From: Dipetalonema caudispina | Taxonomy: Eukaryota; Nematoda; Chromadorea; Rhabditida; Onchocercidae | Direction: 5' to 3' | Assembly (NCBI GenBank): GCA_013365325.1 | Contig: JABVXV010000353.1 | Coordinates: 1-45,760, forward strand | DNA: 45,760 bases | Part shown: piece by piece, positions 24,992 through 37,006 of the stretch | Position numbering within the stretch: position 1 is the stretch's first letter | How the letters are laid out: every line of letters starts with the position of its first letter | Program-made: the position numbers and the translations under genes | Notes under the pieces: generated by a model | Database searches by the model: none | Seen by the model: the letters and a program-made list of their open reading frames with translations, nothing else | What the model was told of the DNA's origin: nothing

Positions 24992-25622
24992 AAACCGGCT
25001 ATATTGGAGAATTATAAAAAGTCACTAATCATAACAAATCGCCGAAATACTAAACTTTATAGAGGTAGCATGAATGCAAGAAAAATACATGGGGAATTAG
25101 CAAATTAATGATCATGAGTATTAGAAATAGGGACGGAAAATACAAATTGCAAGGTTGTAAATTAAGCTGTTGTAAGGAATTTCAGATAAACAAAATTTCA
25201 CCCTACCAAGAGTATCAGCTCTCGTAAAGCTTCAGATTATCCCATCTCATTTTTGCCAACTTATATAGAGGTCTTTTAGACTTTTGAGTACTGTTTGCAC
25301 TCATATCTACAAAATAATCTGATGGAAACGCAGACAGTCCTGGAAACCATGTTCAGCTCCCTCTATCCCACATTTTACCTTCTTTTTGTGAGTCTTTGGA
25401 GTTTATCCACTCTTTCTAAATCTTCCCTTCTCTCATTCTCACAGATATTATATTGATTTCATTGCACATGATGTACTGCTCTAAAAATGACCACCATTTG
25501 TTCAGATATAATAAGTTGATGAAAACAGGAAATATTGATGCACATGATATTTCACATTAATTTATTCAAAATTAAATTTTCATTCAATATGGATGAAATC
25601 CAGAACAGTATCAGATATTTAT
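24992..25622. other. Gap between rpn-3 and mrpl-32 (same strand)
   Basis: 631 bases with no recognisable gene. It contains the presumed mrpl-32 leader acceptor at its left end and the very short rpn-3 3' UTR at its right end. It could be an operon intercistronic region or a separate promoter. Confidence 0.6.
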
Positions 25623-25623
25623 T
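25618..25623 (-). terminator. Candidate poly(A) signal overlapping the rpn-3 stop
   Basis: On the minus strand the stop TGA runs directly into AATAAA (TGAATAAA), implying an unusually short 3' UTR if used. Confidence 0.4.
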
Positions 25624-28600
25624 CAAAAATCGTCATCATCTTCTTCAGCCATCTCTTTTGCGAATTCCAATTCCTGAAAAAAGCACCAAATTTATTTACT
25701 TATCATTCTACTTCTTCAGTATTCAAGCAACACAATTTACTAATAACACGTGTTTTACCTGCTGTTCACGTTCTCTCTGCTCCTCAATTGATTCAACCAC
25801 GCCTTTACCAGCTGTTGGCGGGTAACGTAATGCTTTCACTGCTTGATTATGCAATTCCAAACAATAACTAAAACGTATGATGGTTGAGTTATGAAAAAAA
25901 TTACCAAACCCTAATTCAAATGTGCTCAGAAGTTATAAGTTATTTACTTCTTTTACCAGATACATGAATTAATTTCAAATTAAACTTCTAAAAAAGAAAT
26001 AATTGATTGATACAACAAATAATATTATCGGGGGAGCTATGAAAACGTTCTGTTAAGCTAGTCAGTGTACTACCATGTTTAATACTTCTGATTTGGTCTG
26101 ATAGATAACCGCATGCTGGAAACGGTCAAACAGCAGCATTCTAAAACTTTGCAGTACCGAAAGTTCAGCAATTTACTTTAATCCACCATCAGTAACTCCT
26201 TACCGAATACGAGTATCAAAATGCGTTTGTGGTTCCGTGGTACGATAAATATCTTCCGTTTCCTTCGACTGCATGTATCTCTCGGATGAATTTTGTGAAT
26301 CAAATGTAATCGCTGCTTCAATACCACCATCTTTGATTGCCTGTAATAACTCGCTAATTACATGTGTCACCAAAGACTGAACTCCGTAATAGTTTAAGAT
26401 TTGAAGAAAATTTTTAAAAAATGAAAATATTTCAAACTTACTTTAGCTACTAAGTATTCAGCTTCTTGATCAGTATTCAAAAGTAACTTTTTGCAAATGT
26501 CTTTGATCGATATACATGAATAAGCAGTACTAATCTGGCGCAGTGCTGTTTTGATGACATTTTGCCGAAGACGAACAATCAATGTCAAGGTTTCATCAGG
26601 TCCAAAAACATGTTTTGCATGTTTGTTCAGTACTTTGTTGAACAACAACAAATCTCCCAAACGAACAGCTAGAAGGCATACAAAGTTTTCAATTTAAGAA
26701 ATTTTGACGATATTTCATGACAAATTTGGACCACGTTTAATCCACAGTTAGATCATAATTACTTGAATCAAGCTATTTTTCAAACAGTTTTCCTGAGAAT
26801 GTAGCATAAATTTCTGAAATAATATTAAAGTACGTTTGAATTCTCAACTAGAAACTTTCCGAAATATAAAACATGTTTGGGATCCATAACTACTTTCAGC
26901 TCGAGGTTGTACGGAAAATCACCTTGGGTAAGTTCGAGATACGGTGCTAGTGTTTTACGATGAATTGGCACACGAAACACGGATCGTTCTGGGATTTCGC
27001 CTTGTAGTAAACTAATCACAACAATCCATTTTTGTACCTGCAAGTGTTTGTTTTAAGCGGTTGCCGTGTGAGCTTGGACATTTTGGAGTAAGAAATTCAA
27101 TGGAGTTGAAATCAGTGAAAATACTTCACAATTTTTAACAATCTAAGAAATCATTTGAGCATCCTTCTTGTTTTTATAATACTTATCTCATTTGCTTAAG
27201 AAAAATGCGTCCTTACATTTTGCTTAAAACCTATTGCAGCATCCTGAGGAGCTTTACGAATTGCCTGCATGAAATAACCGGCGGCAGCAGTATAATCCAA
27301 CTGCATTGCTTTAATTCGACCTTGATAATAAAGAAAACGTGCCAGATCATTATTCGACGCACCCTCCGGAAATGTTACCTTAAAAAAAGCAACATTTTAA
27401 AGAATCAAAATTCCGAGAAATTAAGGAAATATCAATCCAGTATAAAGATTTTATAACTTTCCTTACATCATTTGTTCCTGTACTAACAACCTTCATCATT
27501 CCATTCCCCTTATATTATCTTTATATGTGTAAACAGCATCATATCTTTGTTAACTGTTTCCGAGACAAATAAAACGATAACATTCAATGAAATGTACGGC
27601 TAACTTTTGAAACAAGCATAGCTGCAGCCTCATAATGTTTCCCAAGCAAATAGGCACGCAAAAGACAGACAATCAACACTGCCTGTGAATCGTATTGTCG
27701 ACGAAGCGTTGCTGTCCGAAGACGACCATTCAGGTAACTAAAAAACAAAGCCTTACGACACTTCGTGAAAAAATATAGTAAGAATTCACAAAATTCTAAA
27801 TCTCTTTAAATAACATTCACTTCCAGACTAGGTTGATTCCTTCCCCTTTCATACTTGAAGAATCCTACACTCTCAACATCTAAACAGAACTCATTTCTAG
27901 GTCACTCAAACTTCTTCCTAGTCAGGCATCTAAATTTTCCAACTATTAAACTTACGCTCTTAACTGATCGAGTTTATTCTTTGTTTCGTAAATGAGACAC
28001 AAGTAGAAGAATGCTTTCGCTGCAATAGAATCCAGAGAACGTTTTTCATGATGGTCGATCCGTGTAATTAGCGTTTCCACACACTGGAAAATAAGGCTGA
28101 TTTCATTTCATTTAATAATTCGTAAGAAGTAAAAAAAATTATAAACTTCAGACATAACAAAAAAAGACAGTAAGATGGTACCTTTTCTGCTTCCTCTAGT
28201 TTCTTCTGGTCAACAAGATGAAGCAAGACAAGCAAGTGAATATAAAGCTCTACTTCCGGTGGTGGAGCAACACATGGTTGAACACCTGAACGCCTGGTTG
28301 GTCGTGGGGAAGGTCCACCTTTGCTTACATCCACCTCCATCTAGAACATGTTATAAGCTATGATTTTCATCGCTGTTCTAGTTTGCAACATCTAATCTGC
28401 ACAGAACATACATATACAACTTGAATCGTATGAAAGTGTATACCGGTTGGACGAGACCGGAAATACTTGGAGTAGTTGGAAGCCAAGATATGAGCTGATC
28501 CCTAATAAGCGGTAACGCCGTCAATTGTGATGTAATCAGCTTTTTAAGCACATTTCCATTCAACTGTTTTCGAGTCTTGTGCAAAAGCTGAATCATTCGT

Positions 28601-29332
28601 GGGAGTACATGAAGCTCACCCTTTTCTAATTGAGAACACCAAACTCGCAAGTCTGAAATCCACTTCTTCATAGGGCATTAATACACGCATTGTAATTAAC
28701 TTTCAGATTTCAGAGTACTAAATTTATTGATAATCCATGAAATCTCTTTTTACGAATAATAATGTGTATTCAAATGCTATTTATCATAGTCCTTCATTTT
28801 GTAAGAAAGATTCTGGAATCCAATCTATTCCGTCAAATTCATTTATTGCTTACTATTCAAAGTATAGCTACATAATGACAGGTAGTGGAACAAAAATGTG
28901 AACATCATCAGCCATTTTCCCTCCCGACAATTTTTTAGCGACTTTTTTGTAGTGAGGTCTGATTATTTTATTATTCTACATCCAAAGATTGAGAGAAAAA
29001 GGTAATCTTCCCGACTCAAACGATATAATTCCCTGCAAAAAAACCTGACTACTCGAATATAGTCTATTCAACTGCTCAATGTAACATGTTTTTCTGCTTT
29101 CTGGATTTTCAATGGTCAGTCATTCAATACAACATCTCTTCCTTTTTTTCTCGACTTTTTCCTGTCAGAATAGTACACTTAACATAATACAACACTAACT
29201 TTCTAGGACAGTAGCATCGGGATCTTCCACTTTTGATGTGTCGTCTTTCTCCTCTCCTTTTGCATCACCACTTTCTTCTTTCTCATCACTAGCATTCTCT
29301 TTTGGTTCATCTATTTCCATCTTCGATACCAT
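25623..29332 (-). CDS. rpn-3: 26S proteasome non-ATPase regulatory subunit 3 (Rpn3/PSMD3)
   Basis: Eleven exons join in phase to 520 residues (human PSMD3 is 534): 29332-29200, 28652-28444, 28340-28182, 28083-27956, 27737-27605, 27378-27217, 27037-26923, 26668-26442, 26340-26204, 25867-25759, 25673-25623. Rpn3 is a PCI-domain subunit of the proteasome lid and supports assembly with Rpn7 and Sem1. The N-terminus is acidic and low complexity (residues 1-44). The middle is built of helical TPR-like repeats, including ARFLYYQGRIKAMQLDY and AAGYFMQAIRKAP. ERSVFRVPIHRKTLAPYLEL followed by AVRLGDL marks entry into the PCI region (about residues 310-470). The C-terminus is a charged helix EEQREREQQELEFAKEMAEE ending DDDDF, as in other Rpn3 proteins. 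The ATG is preceded by a TATTTAAG acceptor 5 bases upstream. It is divergent from glycyl-tRNA synthetase. Confidence 0.96.
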
Positions 29333-30643
29333 TTTTCCTTAAATATGTTTTTGTTATTTAAAACGAATATTTAAATGATAGCATAATATAAGATGTATCA
29401 AAATGACGAAAAATATATATTGAAATTACGACATAAAGTGAAGTAAATTTAAACAATGCTGCATAACAAGCATGTAAAAATTGTAGGATAATGTAAAGTA
29501 CGTTAAAAAATGAAACAAAATGAGGAATAATGTGGAATAACTGAAAGAAGAAATAAAATACCTTAGGCAAGATATACTAGCAAAATGTACGAAGGTTAAC
29601 GTCGAACATATTAAGATGATCAAACTACGTAAGAAATGTTAGAATGTGTAAGATAGGCTAATTAATGGGATTGGATAAAACATATCAAGATAATGAAGTC
29701 ACTTAAGACGTGTAATATAGCAGTTACCCCCCCGCTCATCCCCGAAACTTCCAAAATACCGATCACGATCAAGCAATACCTTTGATTTTCACGATCAACA
29801 AAATAACTCGCTACACTATGAGACGACAGACGAATAGACGAGGGAGGAAATATAATGTATAATGATTGAAATGAAGATGCCAGAGAAAGCTATGAAATAT
29901 AGTTGATATAAAAGATGGGAAATGCGGTTGGTAGTGATATCAAGATTGATGGATTGAATCAGAACTGGTACTGGAATTGAATTTAAACTTGAACTTAAGC
30001 ATGAATCTCAGAATTATTCCTAAATGTTTATCCATTCATTATCTCCAAAATTCCAAATCATATTATGAGATCGTTTCATGGATCTGTTAGTTTGTCAAAG
30101 TGTTGTAGGATAATTGTATCAATGTTACTAGGAATTACGGGCGAACGTGAGTAACCATGGAACGTGTGACGTGTTGCGTAATGATTCGATGAATAGTTTT
30201 GTTTGGGTTCCTCTTCTTCGTTGTCGTAAGACGTTAATTGGACGGAATATAATATCGCTGGCACGCTTTTTTTACAATTCTCATCAATACAGTCAGGTGA
30301 TTTTAGCGTTGTTATCTTAGTGATGTTTGCAAGGATAGAAATGAAGCAGGAAAGAGGGTTAGGTAGTATTTTTGAAATGATTTTGGGAAGTTTCAAAATA
30401 AATTAAATCTATTGAAATGATTATTTAATGATATTCTGGTTGATTTATTCAATGTAAGGAAGAAAATATGAGTTGAATTGACAAGAGGAGATAAGTTTAA
30501 TGGAAAAATTAAAATGAAAAGGAAATATTCCAGCGTGCAAATTATCGATCAACTGACGTTGTTACATGTGTTTTTGTTAGTCGTTACGTGAAATGTATCT
30601 ATACACGTATACATATGTATATATATAGAAGAAACTTCTTGAC
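29333..30643. other. Divergent intergenic region between rpn-3 and glycyl-tRNA synthetase
   Basis: About 1.3 kb that must hold the promoters of both genes. A minus-strand frame at 30076-30396 is open for about 106 codons but contains no ATG; it would have to be an exon or chance. A run of seven C residues occurs near 29727. No other feature is apparent. Confidence 0.7.
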
Positions 30644-30744
30644 AGGTAGAAAGTGTTACCGATAAGAAGTTAGATTATCGATTGAGACGTAAAAATCATT
30701 TCGGGAAGAAGAATCGCGAGCGCATATCAACATATTTATATAAT
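30644..30744 (+). other. Glycyl-tRNA synthetase leader: acceptor plus ATG-less in-frame extension
   Basis: CTTGACAG ending at 30645 looks like a trans-splice acceptor. From 30646 to the ATG at 30745 the reading frame is open for 33 codons without an ATG. From a TTG at 30682 it would read LRRKNHFGKKNRERISTYLY before the Met, which is strongly basic like a mitochondrial presequence. This could serve a non-AUG mitochondrial isoform or simply be an open 5' UTR. Confidence 0.4.
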
Positions 30745-33700
30745 ATGGCTTCACCCGAAATTGAAGAGGTAATATTAAGTAATAGCGTAGAAATATGAAA
30801 CGGCAAACTTTATTGGATAAAAGCATGTAATATCAAGTAGATCTGATATAGAATATTCAGTTGTTGAGCTTTGGGACTAAAGAAGCATTTGAACTGTTCA
30901 ATAGCAATCTTGAATTCTACCTTTCTTTATTCCATTTCAGAAACTCGCACCACTTCGCGCAGCTGTTAAGGAGTATGGTGATTTGATACGTTCTCTCAAG
31001 GAGAAAGGTGCTCCGAAGACTGATATCGATCGAGCAGTTGTCGAGCTAAAAGCTCGGAAGAAAAAGCTGGAAGAACGTGAACTTACTTTGGTACCCAAAA
31101 ATGTTTCGTTTTTTGATCGATTGAAATTCGAAGATCTATTGAAACAGCGTTTCTTCTATGATCAATCATTTGCCATCTATGGTGGTATGTTAAAGATTAA
31201 TCTATCGTTATAAGCCGTTTTGAGATAGATTGATTTTAAGATACTTGTATGGTTTTCTTTTAATTTAACCTGTTATTTTACTTTACGATTTCATTCTATT
31301 TCAACAAAATTGTACGCCCAGGTGTAACCGGATTATATGATTTTGGCCCGATGGGATGTGCTATGAAAGCAAATATGATCAATCTTTGGAGAAACCATTT
31401 TGTTCTGGAGGAAAATATGCTTGAGGTGGATTGTTCGGTGCTGACTCCTGAAACTGTCTTAAAGTAAGATCTGTTTTACTTGTTCTTAGGTCATCGAGTG
31501 ATTTTGTTTGCTTTATGATACTTTTTTTTTCATTTGTATTTCTAGTTATGGTTCCTTCAATATTTGATCTAATTAGCAGTCACAACTTGTTTTCCGACAT
31601 CTCTTTGTGATCGCTAGTATCATATGTTTCACTACAGAGCATCGGGGCATGTTGATCGATTTTCGGACTGGATGGTGAAAGATTTGAAAACCGGTGAATG
31701 TTTTCGAGCTGATCATCTGATCAAAAATTTTGCTGAGAAAATATGCGAGGTAGGTGATGGCGATATTTTGTTGCATACTTGTGTGATTCGTTGAAGAAGT
31801 CGGTTTTCTGTAATTGATTTCATTTCATTGGATTTTTAAACTATTTTGAAAGCAATACAGGATATGAAAATACCGGCAAGTATAAAAGAGGAACTGAAAG
31901 ATGTCTTGGCGAAACTGGATAGTTTCAACGATGCGGACATGCACAATGTCATTGTAAAGGTATGAAATTCTTCACACTGTTATTTTTTCCAAATGATAAT
32001 TAGTATTTTCTTGTTGCGTAAGTTTAAACGGGCAAAATTTTTCTAGCACAACATCAAATCTCCAATAACGGGGAACGAACTATCCGAGCCGATTGCTTTC
32101 AATTTGATGTTTCCAACAGTGATAGGACCAACGGGAGATTTCAAAGCTTACTTACGGCCAGAAACAGCGCAAGGCATCTTTGTTAATTTTAAACGGTTAT
32201 TAGAATTTAATCAGGTTTGTGATTTTTTAGATTTAATTGTTTACATTCGAACTGAAGTTGGCTTAGTTGGTTTTATTTATTCATAATACAATCTTGCGTC
32301 TTTCATTTAATTATTTTGCTTTGTAATGTATTATAATCTATGACTTCATGCTTTTTAATAGATTGTTAATTAGATTACTTTAAAGGGTAAACTACCGTTT
32401 GCTGCGGCTCAGATTGGTTCCGGTTTTCGAAACGAGATTTCTCCGAGGCAAGGTTTAATAAGGCTTCGCGAATTTACGATGTGTGAAATCGAACACTTCG
32501 TTGATCCGAAAAATAAAAGTCATCCAAAATTCGAGCAAGTTAAGGATTATAACCTTATATTGTTTTCCTGTTGTAATCAAATGGATGGTGCGCCAGCACA
32601 GACAGTGTCAATTGGGGACGCTGTTACTAAGGTATAGTTGATTTAAAGTTCAATTTTAATGATAATTTCTATATTGTTCTGAAGAAAAGGTTATTTTCTA
32701 ATCCGTTGATAGTAGTAATCGTATGTGTTCCGTTGAGCTGTTTTTTATTACCAATATATAAGGGAGAGATCATTTAACCGGAGCCTATTGTACACTTGTT
32801 CTTGAAATAATAAGTTTGCAGAAGTTGGTTGCAAATGAAACTCTTGGATATTATATGGTTCGAGTTCACAAATATCTGATGCGTGTTGGAGTAGACCCAA
32901 AGAGATTGCGATTTAGGCAGCATTTGGCCAATGAAATGGCTCACTACGCTTGTGTTAGTTGATTTATATCTTCTTTAAAATATAAAATATAAGTCTACAT
33001 TCACAATGTCCGCCGTGGTTTGATGAGATATTATATAGTTTTTTATGTCTTCGCCTCACATCTCAATATGCTAAGGTTTATGATTCGGAATATTATTATG
33101 CTTTGATATTCGCAGTGATTGGGGTATGTAAAAAATAAGTTATCACCAATGAGGTGCAATTCATTTCAATTATTTCGTGAAGATGTAAGTTTCGTTTTTA
33201 AAAGGTAACTAAGATTGGAAACTCAAGTTAATGGGAAGCAGTATTTATTAATAAATCCTCTCCAGGATTGTTGGGATGCTGAAATTTTGACATCATATGG
33301 ATGGATTGAATGCGTTGGAGTAGCGGACCGTGCATGCTATGATCTATTGCAACACTCGAAAGCTAGCGGAGAGAAGCTGGTAGCCGACAAAGTACTCAAC
33401 GAACCGAAAATTGTGCAGGTTATAGAAGCAATACCGAATAAGGCAGCGATTGGGAAAATTTACAAGACAGAAGCAAAACAGGTGAGTACTGATTTTCTGC
33501 AGTGTTCTTTACTTGATGATAAAATTTTATTTTCCTTTTTTAGAGCGACTGATGTCGGGGATTATTGTTTGCTGCGAAATAACAGAACCTGGGATTCTGA
33601 AAAAATTTTTTTAATACGTTGTTACATGTGCTTTAAGATCATTCCGAAAATTTCCTTACTTTCTATGGAAGATGGAAAATTTGAGGCAAAGTATGATCAA

Positions 33701-35202
33701 GATGGTTGAATACATGGCATGTTTTTTGTCCAACAAACCATTAATTTGTTAGGCTTTCAGATCTTCACCAGGCTCGAACAGCTTACTTCCGAAGAAATTG
33801 AGATGCTAGAAAAAGAGATCGCTTCTGCGGGGTAATTTATTGTTATAAACTTATTTTGCTAGTTGATTTGGTATTTAGTAATCAGTAGATTCTGAATATG
33901 TTCAAATCATTAGAGCCTTTACATTGCAGTCTGAATTTCTCGGTCTATTGCGGTGATTATGATGCCAATCTATTTGCAGTGAAATTTTCATCTAAAATCT
34001 TACTCCATCCTACCTAATTGCAGAAACGCGAAACTTCAGTGTGGGGATAAAGAAGTGGAATTGCAAAAAGATTACATTACCATCAAAAGATACGAAAAGA
34101 AGGTTATATTTCGACATTAGTAAATATTGATTTTTAAATTGCACTTCTCAAGAAAGGGAACACTGTCATTCAAGTGTATCCACATGTTTCTTTCCGTAAA
34201 TATTGCTTGACAAGCCTTCCTCATTTTCAAAAAATCTTGAGTTATTCGTTACTTTCTTGGTTTTGCAATACATTTTTATAGAGGAAATTGGTGGGGATGA
34301 AGGAGAAATATAGCAAAAGGAAGAAGTAGGGGAATTTGAATTTGTCTGTAATCACAATATTTTTAAATATCGTAGGTACACACTGAGGAATTCTATCCGT
34401 CGGTAATTGAACCATCATTCGGTATCGGAAGGATCATGTACAGCGTTTTGGAGCATTCTTTTCGTCAAAGGGAAGGCGACGAACAAAGAGTGGTATGAAT
34501 TTTAACTTCTGAAAATAAGGTTTCCTTAGATGTATCCGGTAGAGTTGTATTTCTTTTGCTGGTTTGAAATTTTATTAATTTTCCTCTTCCAGTATTTTGA
34601 ACTGCGGCCAATTGTTGCTCCGATCAAATGCTCTGTGTTGCCAATCTCAGCAAATCCGCGTTTCGAGCCGATTATGGCTGCTGTACGCTCAGAATTAGCC
34701 AAATTTTCTGTGAGCTATAAACAAGTGAGGGTTTCTAACAATGTTATGTTCTGAAAACAAGTTTAAAAATTATCTCTTAATGGATCATTAAATCATTTCT
34801 TCATTGTTTCAAGAATAACTTTATTAAGGATGATAGTAGTGGGTCACTTGGTCGGCGTTATGCTAGAACGGATGCTATAGGCATACCATTCGGCATAACG
34901 GTTGATTTTGAATCGGAATCAGAACCATGGACTGTAACTTTGCGCTACTCAATTACAATGGAGCAAGTTCGATTAAAGGTTTTGTGATCTATAGCTTTAT
35001 TAATTTTTGATGTGCAATTTGGCTATCTTTTGTATTTTTTACTTTGCATATTTCGAAATAATTCACATTTAAAAATGCAAAAATTGGCATATTTCAGGTG
35101 AGTGATGTTGGGAAAACAGTTGCTGATTTATCATCGGAGAGGATGTCTTGGAGTGAAGCGCAACAAATTTATCCGAAATTTGAACAGAAATCTGGTGCTT
35201 AA
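30745..35202 (+). CDS. gars-1: Glycyl-tRNA synthetase
   Basis: Fifteen exons join in phase to 678 residues (human cytosolic form 685): 30745-30768, 30941-31184, 31322-31463, 31638-31749, 31861-31959, 32047-32214, 32386-32631, 32822-32953, 33266-33481, 33761-33831, 34024-34102, 34376-34492, 34593-34724, 34829-34978, 35098-35202. It charges tRNA-Gly with glycine; class IIa homodimer. Residues 8-56 are a WHEP tRNA-binding helix pair ([19 protein letters not shown]). [10 protein letters not shown] and RPETAQGIF are signature segments of eukaryotic GlyRS. Motif 2 is [17 protein letters not shown] with Arg about 278; motif 3 is [14 protein letters not shown] with Arg about 530. SVLPIS through [15 protein letters not shown] is the anticodon-binding domain. 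For exon 14 an acceptor 15 bases earlier (exon start 34814) is also in frame and would add NNFIK; I chose 34829 because it matches the length of relatives. A poly(A) signal lies at 35380. Confidence 0.96.
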
Positions 35203-35379
35203 TAATGGAAATTGTTTGTGAATTGTTATTGGAAATATAAAAGCTGGTTATGGATTAGGGGCAAAGTTAATTTCGAATTATGTTAAAGTTTGCGGATCAA
35301 CTTCCTGTCTTTTACATTGTTTCTTCTTTATACTATGTTTTGTTATATGTTATCACTTTGTGCTTGAAAAAAAAGTGCA

Positions 35380-35385
35380 AATAAA
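35380..35385 (+). terminator. Poly(A) signal of glycyl-tRNA synthetase
   Basis: AATAAA about 180 bases after the stop codon, a typical nematode spacing, with an A-rich stretch following. Confidence 0.65.
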
Positions 35386-35462
35386 GAAAAATAGAAAACT
35401 CGAAAAGTAAGAGGAAAAATGTGGCAGTAATTGTCATTAATTATCGGCAACAATCAGTATTA

Positions 35463-35505
35463 CTAGCAGAGCTATAGGCTGCTTCGGTATAAATTCGAAA
35501 AATGA
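35463..35505 (-). pseudogene. Decayed duplicate of the ZP gene's terminal exon
   Basis: These bases match 36175-36218, the coding end of the ZP gene, at about 34 of 44 positions with one single-base gap, on the same strand. The minus-strand reading still shows YTEAAYSSAS where the intact gene reads NTESAYSSSS. Further upstream on the minus strand the similarity fades and stops interrupt the frame. It lies about 710 bases downstream of the intact exon. It is either a relic of a tandem duplication or, less likely, an alternative last exon. Confidence 0.65.
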
Positions 35506-35934
35506 GAGATTGTATTTTTTTAACTAATCCCATTTGGTAGTAGCCGTATACGCAGTTTGGGTGTAGTCTTTTTTGTGGAAGATTGTATCAGGTCAGCTAT
35601 GGTGAGTTCTTGCTGACATTGCGTTATAGGAAGATTTCATTAATTGTTGTTGAAACGTGCCATGATATTGCTTCAAGTATGAACGAAATTTTTGTGATTT
35701 TGTTTTTTCACTACATTACTTCTAATAATTCAAGAAGTTAAGGAAGTGTATTAGTAGAGACATCGATAAGTAATTAAAACTTCATGCTTATATAATATCG
35801 TTGTTAAATGTTGCAGTGATAAATTGATAAAATTCGATTTTATATTCCCTGCAACATTTGTTTAGATTGGTAAAAATAAGAGAACATTGTTAATGCTAAA
35901 TTTAATTAATTGGAATAATTAGAAAACCTAACTG

Positions 35935-35940
35935 TTTATT
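35935..35940 (-). terminator. Candidate poly(A) signal of the ZP-domain gene
   Basis: TTTATT on the plus strand (AATAAA on the minus strand), about 225 bases downstream of the ZP gene stop. It is chosen by position. Confidence 0.45.
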
Positions 35941-36165
35941 AGAACTAAACCAATTTTGGATAGTTTGATACCCTCACTGATACCCTCACCGATATAGACC
36001 GATATAGCTTATCTCATCTCATCGATTAGAAGTTAATCTATAATCAGAGAGAATCTGTTTTGTAATCAGATAAAGAGTATAATTTCGATCGGAATATTGC
36101 TGTAAGATGATCTACTTGTAAAGAAAAAGGAAATAAGACAATAGTTAATCGTCAGCTAGCAACAA

Positions 36166-36974
36166 TTAATAATCACTGGAGGAGCTATAAGCTGATTCGG
36201 TATTAATTCCGGGAAATGAAGCTGTTCGTTGGACATCAACCGTTTGCCGTCGTCGATATGCAGTAATTCCATAATATACCATTATTATTATGGTTACCAT
36301 TAAGCCTAGCGCAATGGTTAGTATAATGAGAAAAAATAATTGTGGACAAGTAGATCCTAAGCCTGTTGCTAATTTCATGTTCGAATTTGAATCTGAAATT
36401 TTGAAACATTTCAATTTTTGAAACCAATCAATCAGTAATAGCAACTATAGTAACATTAATGATATTGCTATAGTACTGTTGTTGTATCAGCAATTAATAA
36501 GCAAATTGTTTTAAACAATAAGAAACAAAAGCATTAGACATATATATTTTATATAAATTTCCATGTGCCATTGTTATTTAATATATTAATGCTCATTTAA
36601 TTTCCTCATTTCTTCAAGTCCCAATAACAAACTAATTTCTGAAAATTTAAATGATTAATTATGGTACAAAAATGTTAGGTTTATATAGCCTGTTAAATTA
36701 TTTATTTTTGTTTTTTCAAATAATTTAATTCAAATAAGTAAGTTTTTACTACTTTGTTTTTTCTTACAAAATAATTTTATTTATTAAATTTTCATAACTT
36801 ACGAAATTTATCAGCATATATTCGTGCCGGTGGCCTCATTTCCAAAACAGTCAGTAATTTTACTACTTTTACTTGTGTTTCACGACGAAATCGTGCTATT
36901 GATTTTGTTGTTTTTGCTATTTTTGTTGTTGTTGTTGTTGTTGCTGTTGTTATTGTTGCTATTGCTGTTGTTGC

Positions 36975-37006
<32 letters not shown>

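Larger units (their letters stand above)
35203..36165. other. Intergenic region between convergent glycyl-tRNA synthetase and ZP genes
   Basis: It contains the 3' UTRs of both genes, a plus-strand AATAAA at 35380, a minus-strand AATAAA at 35935-35940, a degenerate copy of the ZP gene's last exon at 35463-35505, and a short imperfect repeat of GATACCCTCAC near 35968-35992. Confidence 0.75.

Noticed and set aside
29720..29735. C-run near rpn-3 as a possible telomere-like or G-quadruplex element
   Set aside because: Only one run of seven C residues, without the repeated runs needed for a quadruplex.
33482..33709. Read-through of glycyl-tRNA synthetase exon 9 as an alternative C-terminus
   Set aside because: Beyond 33481 the sequence loses similarity to the family and a GTGAGT donor is present; the next exon at 33761 restores it.
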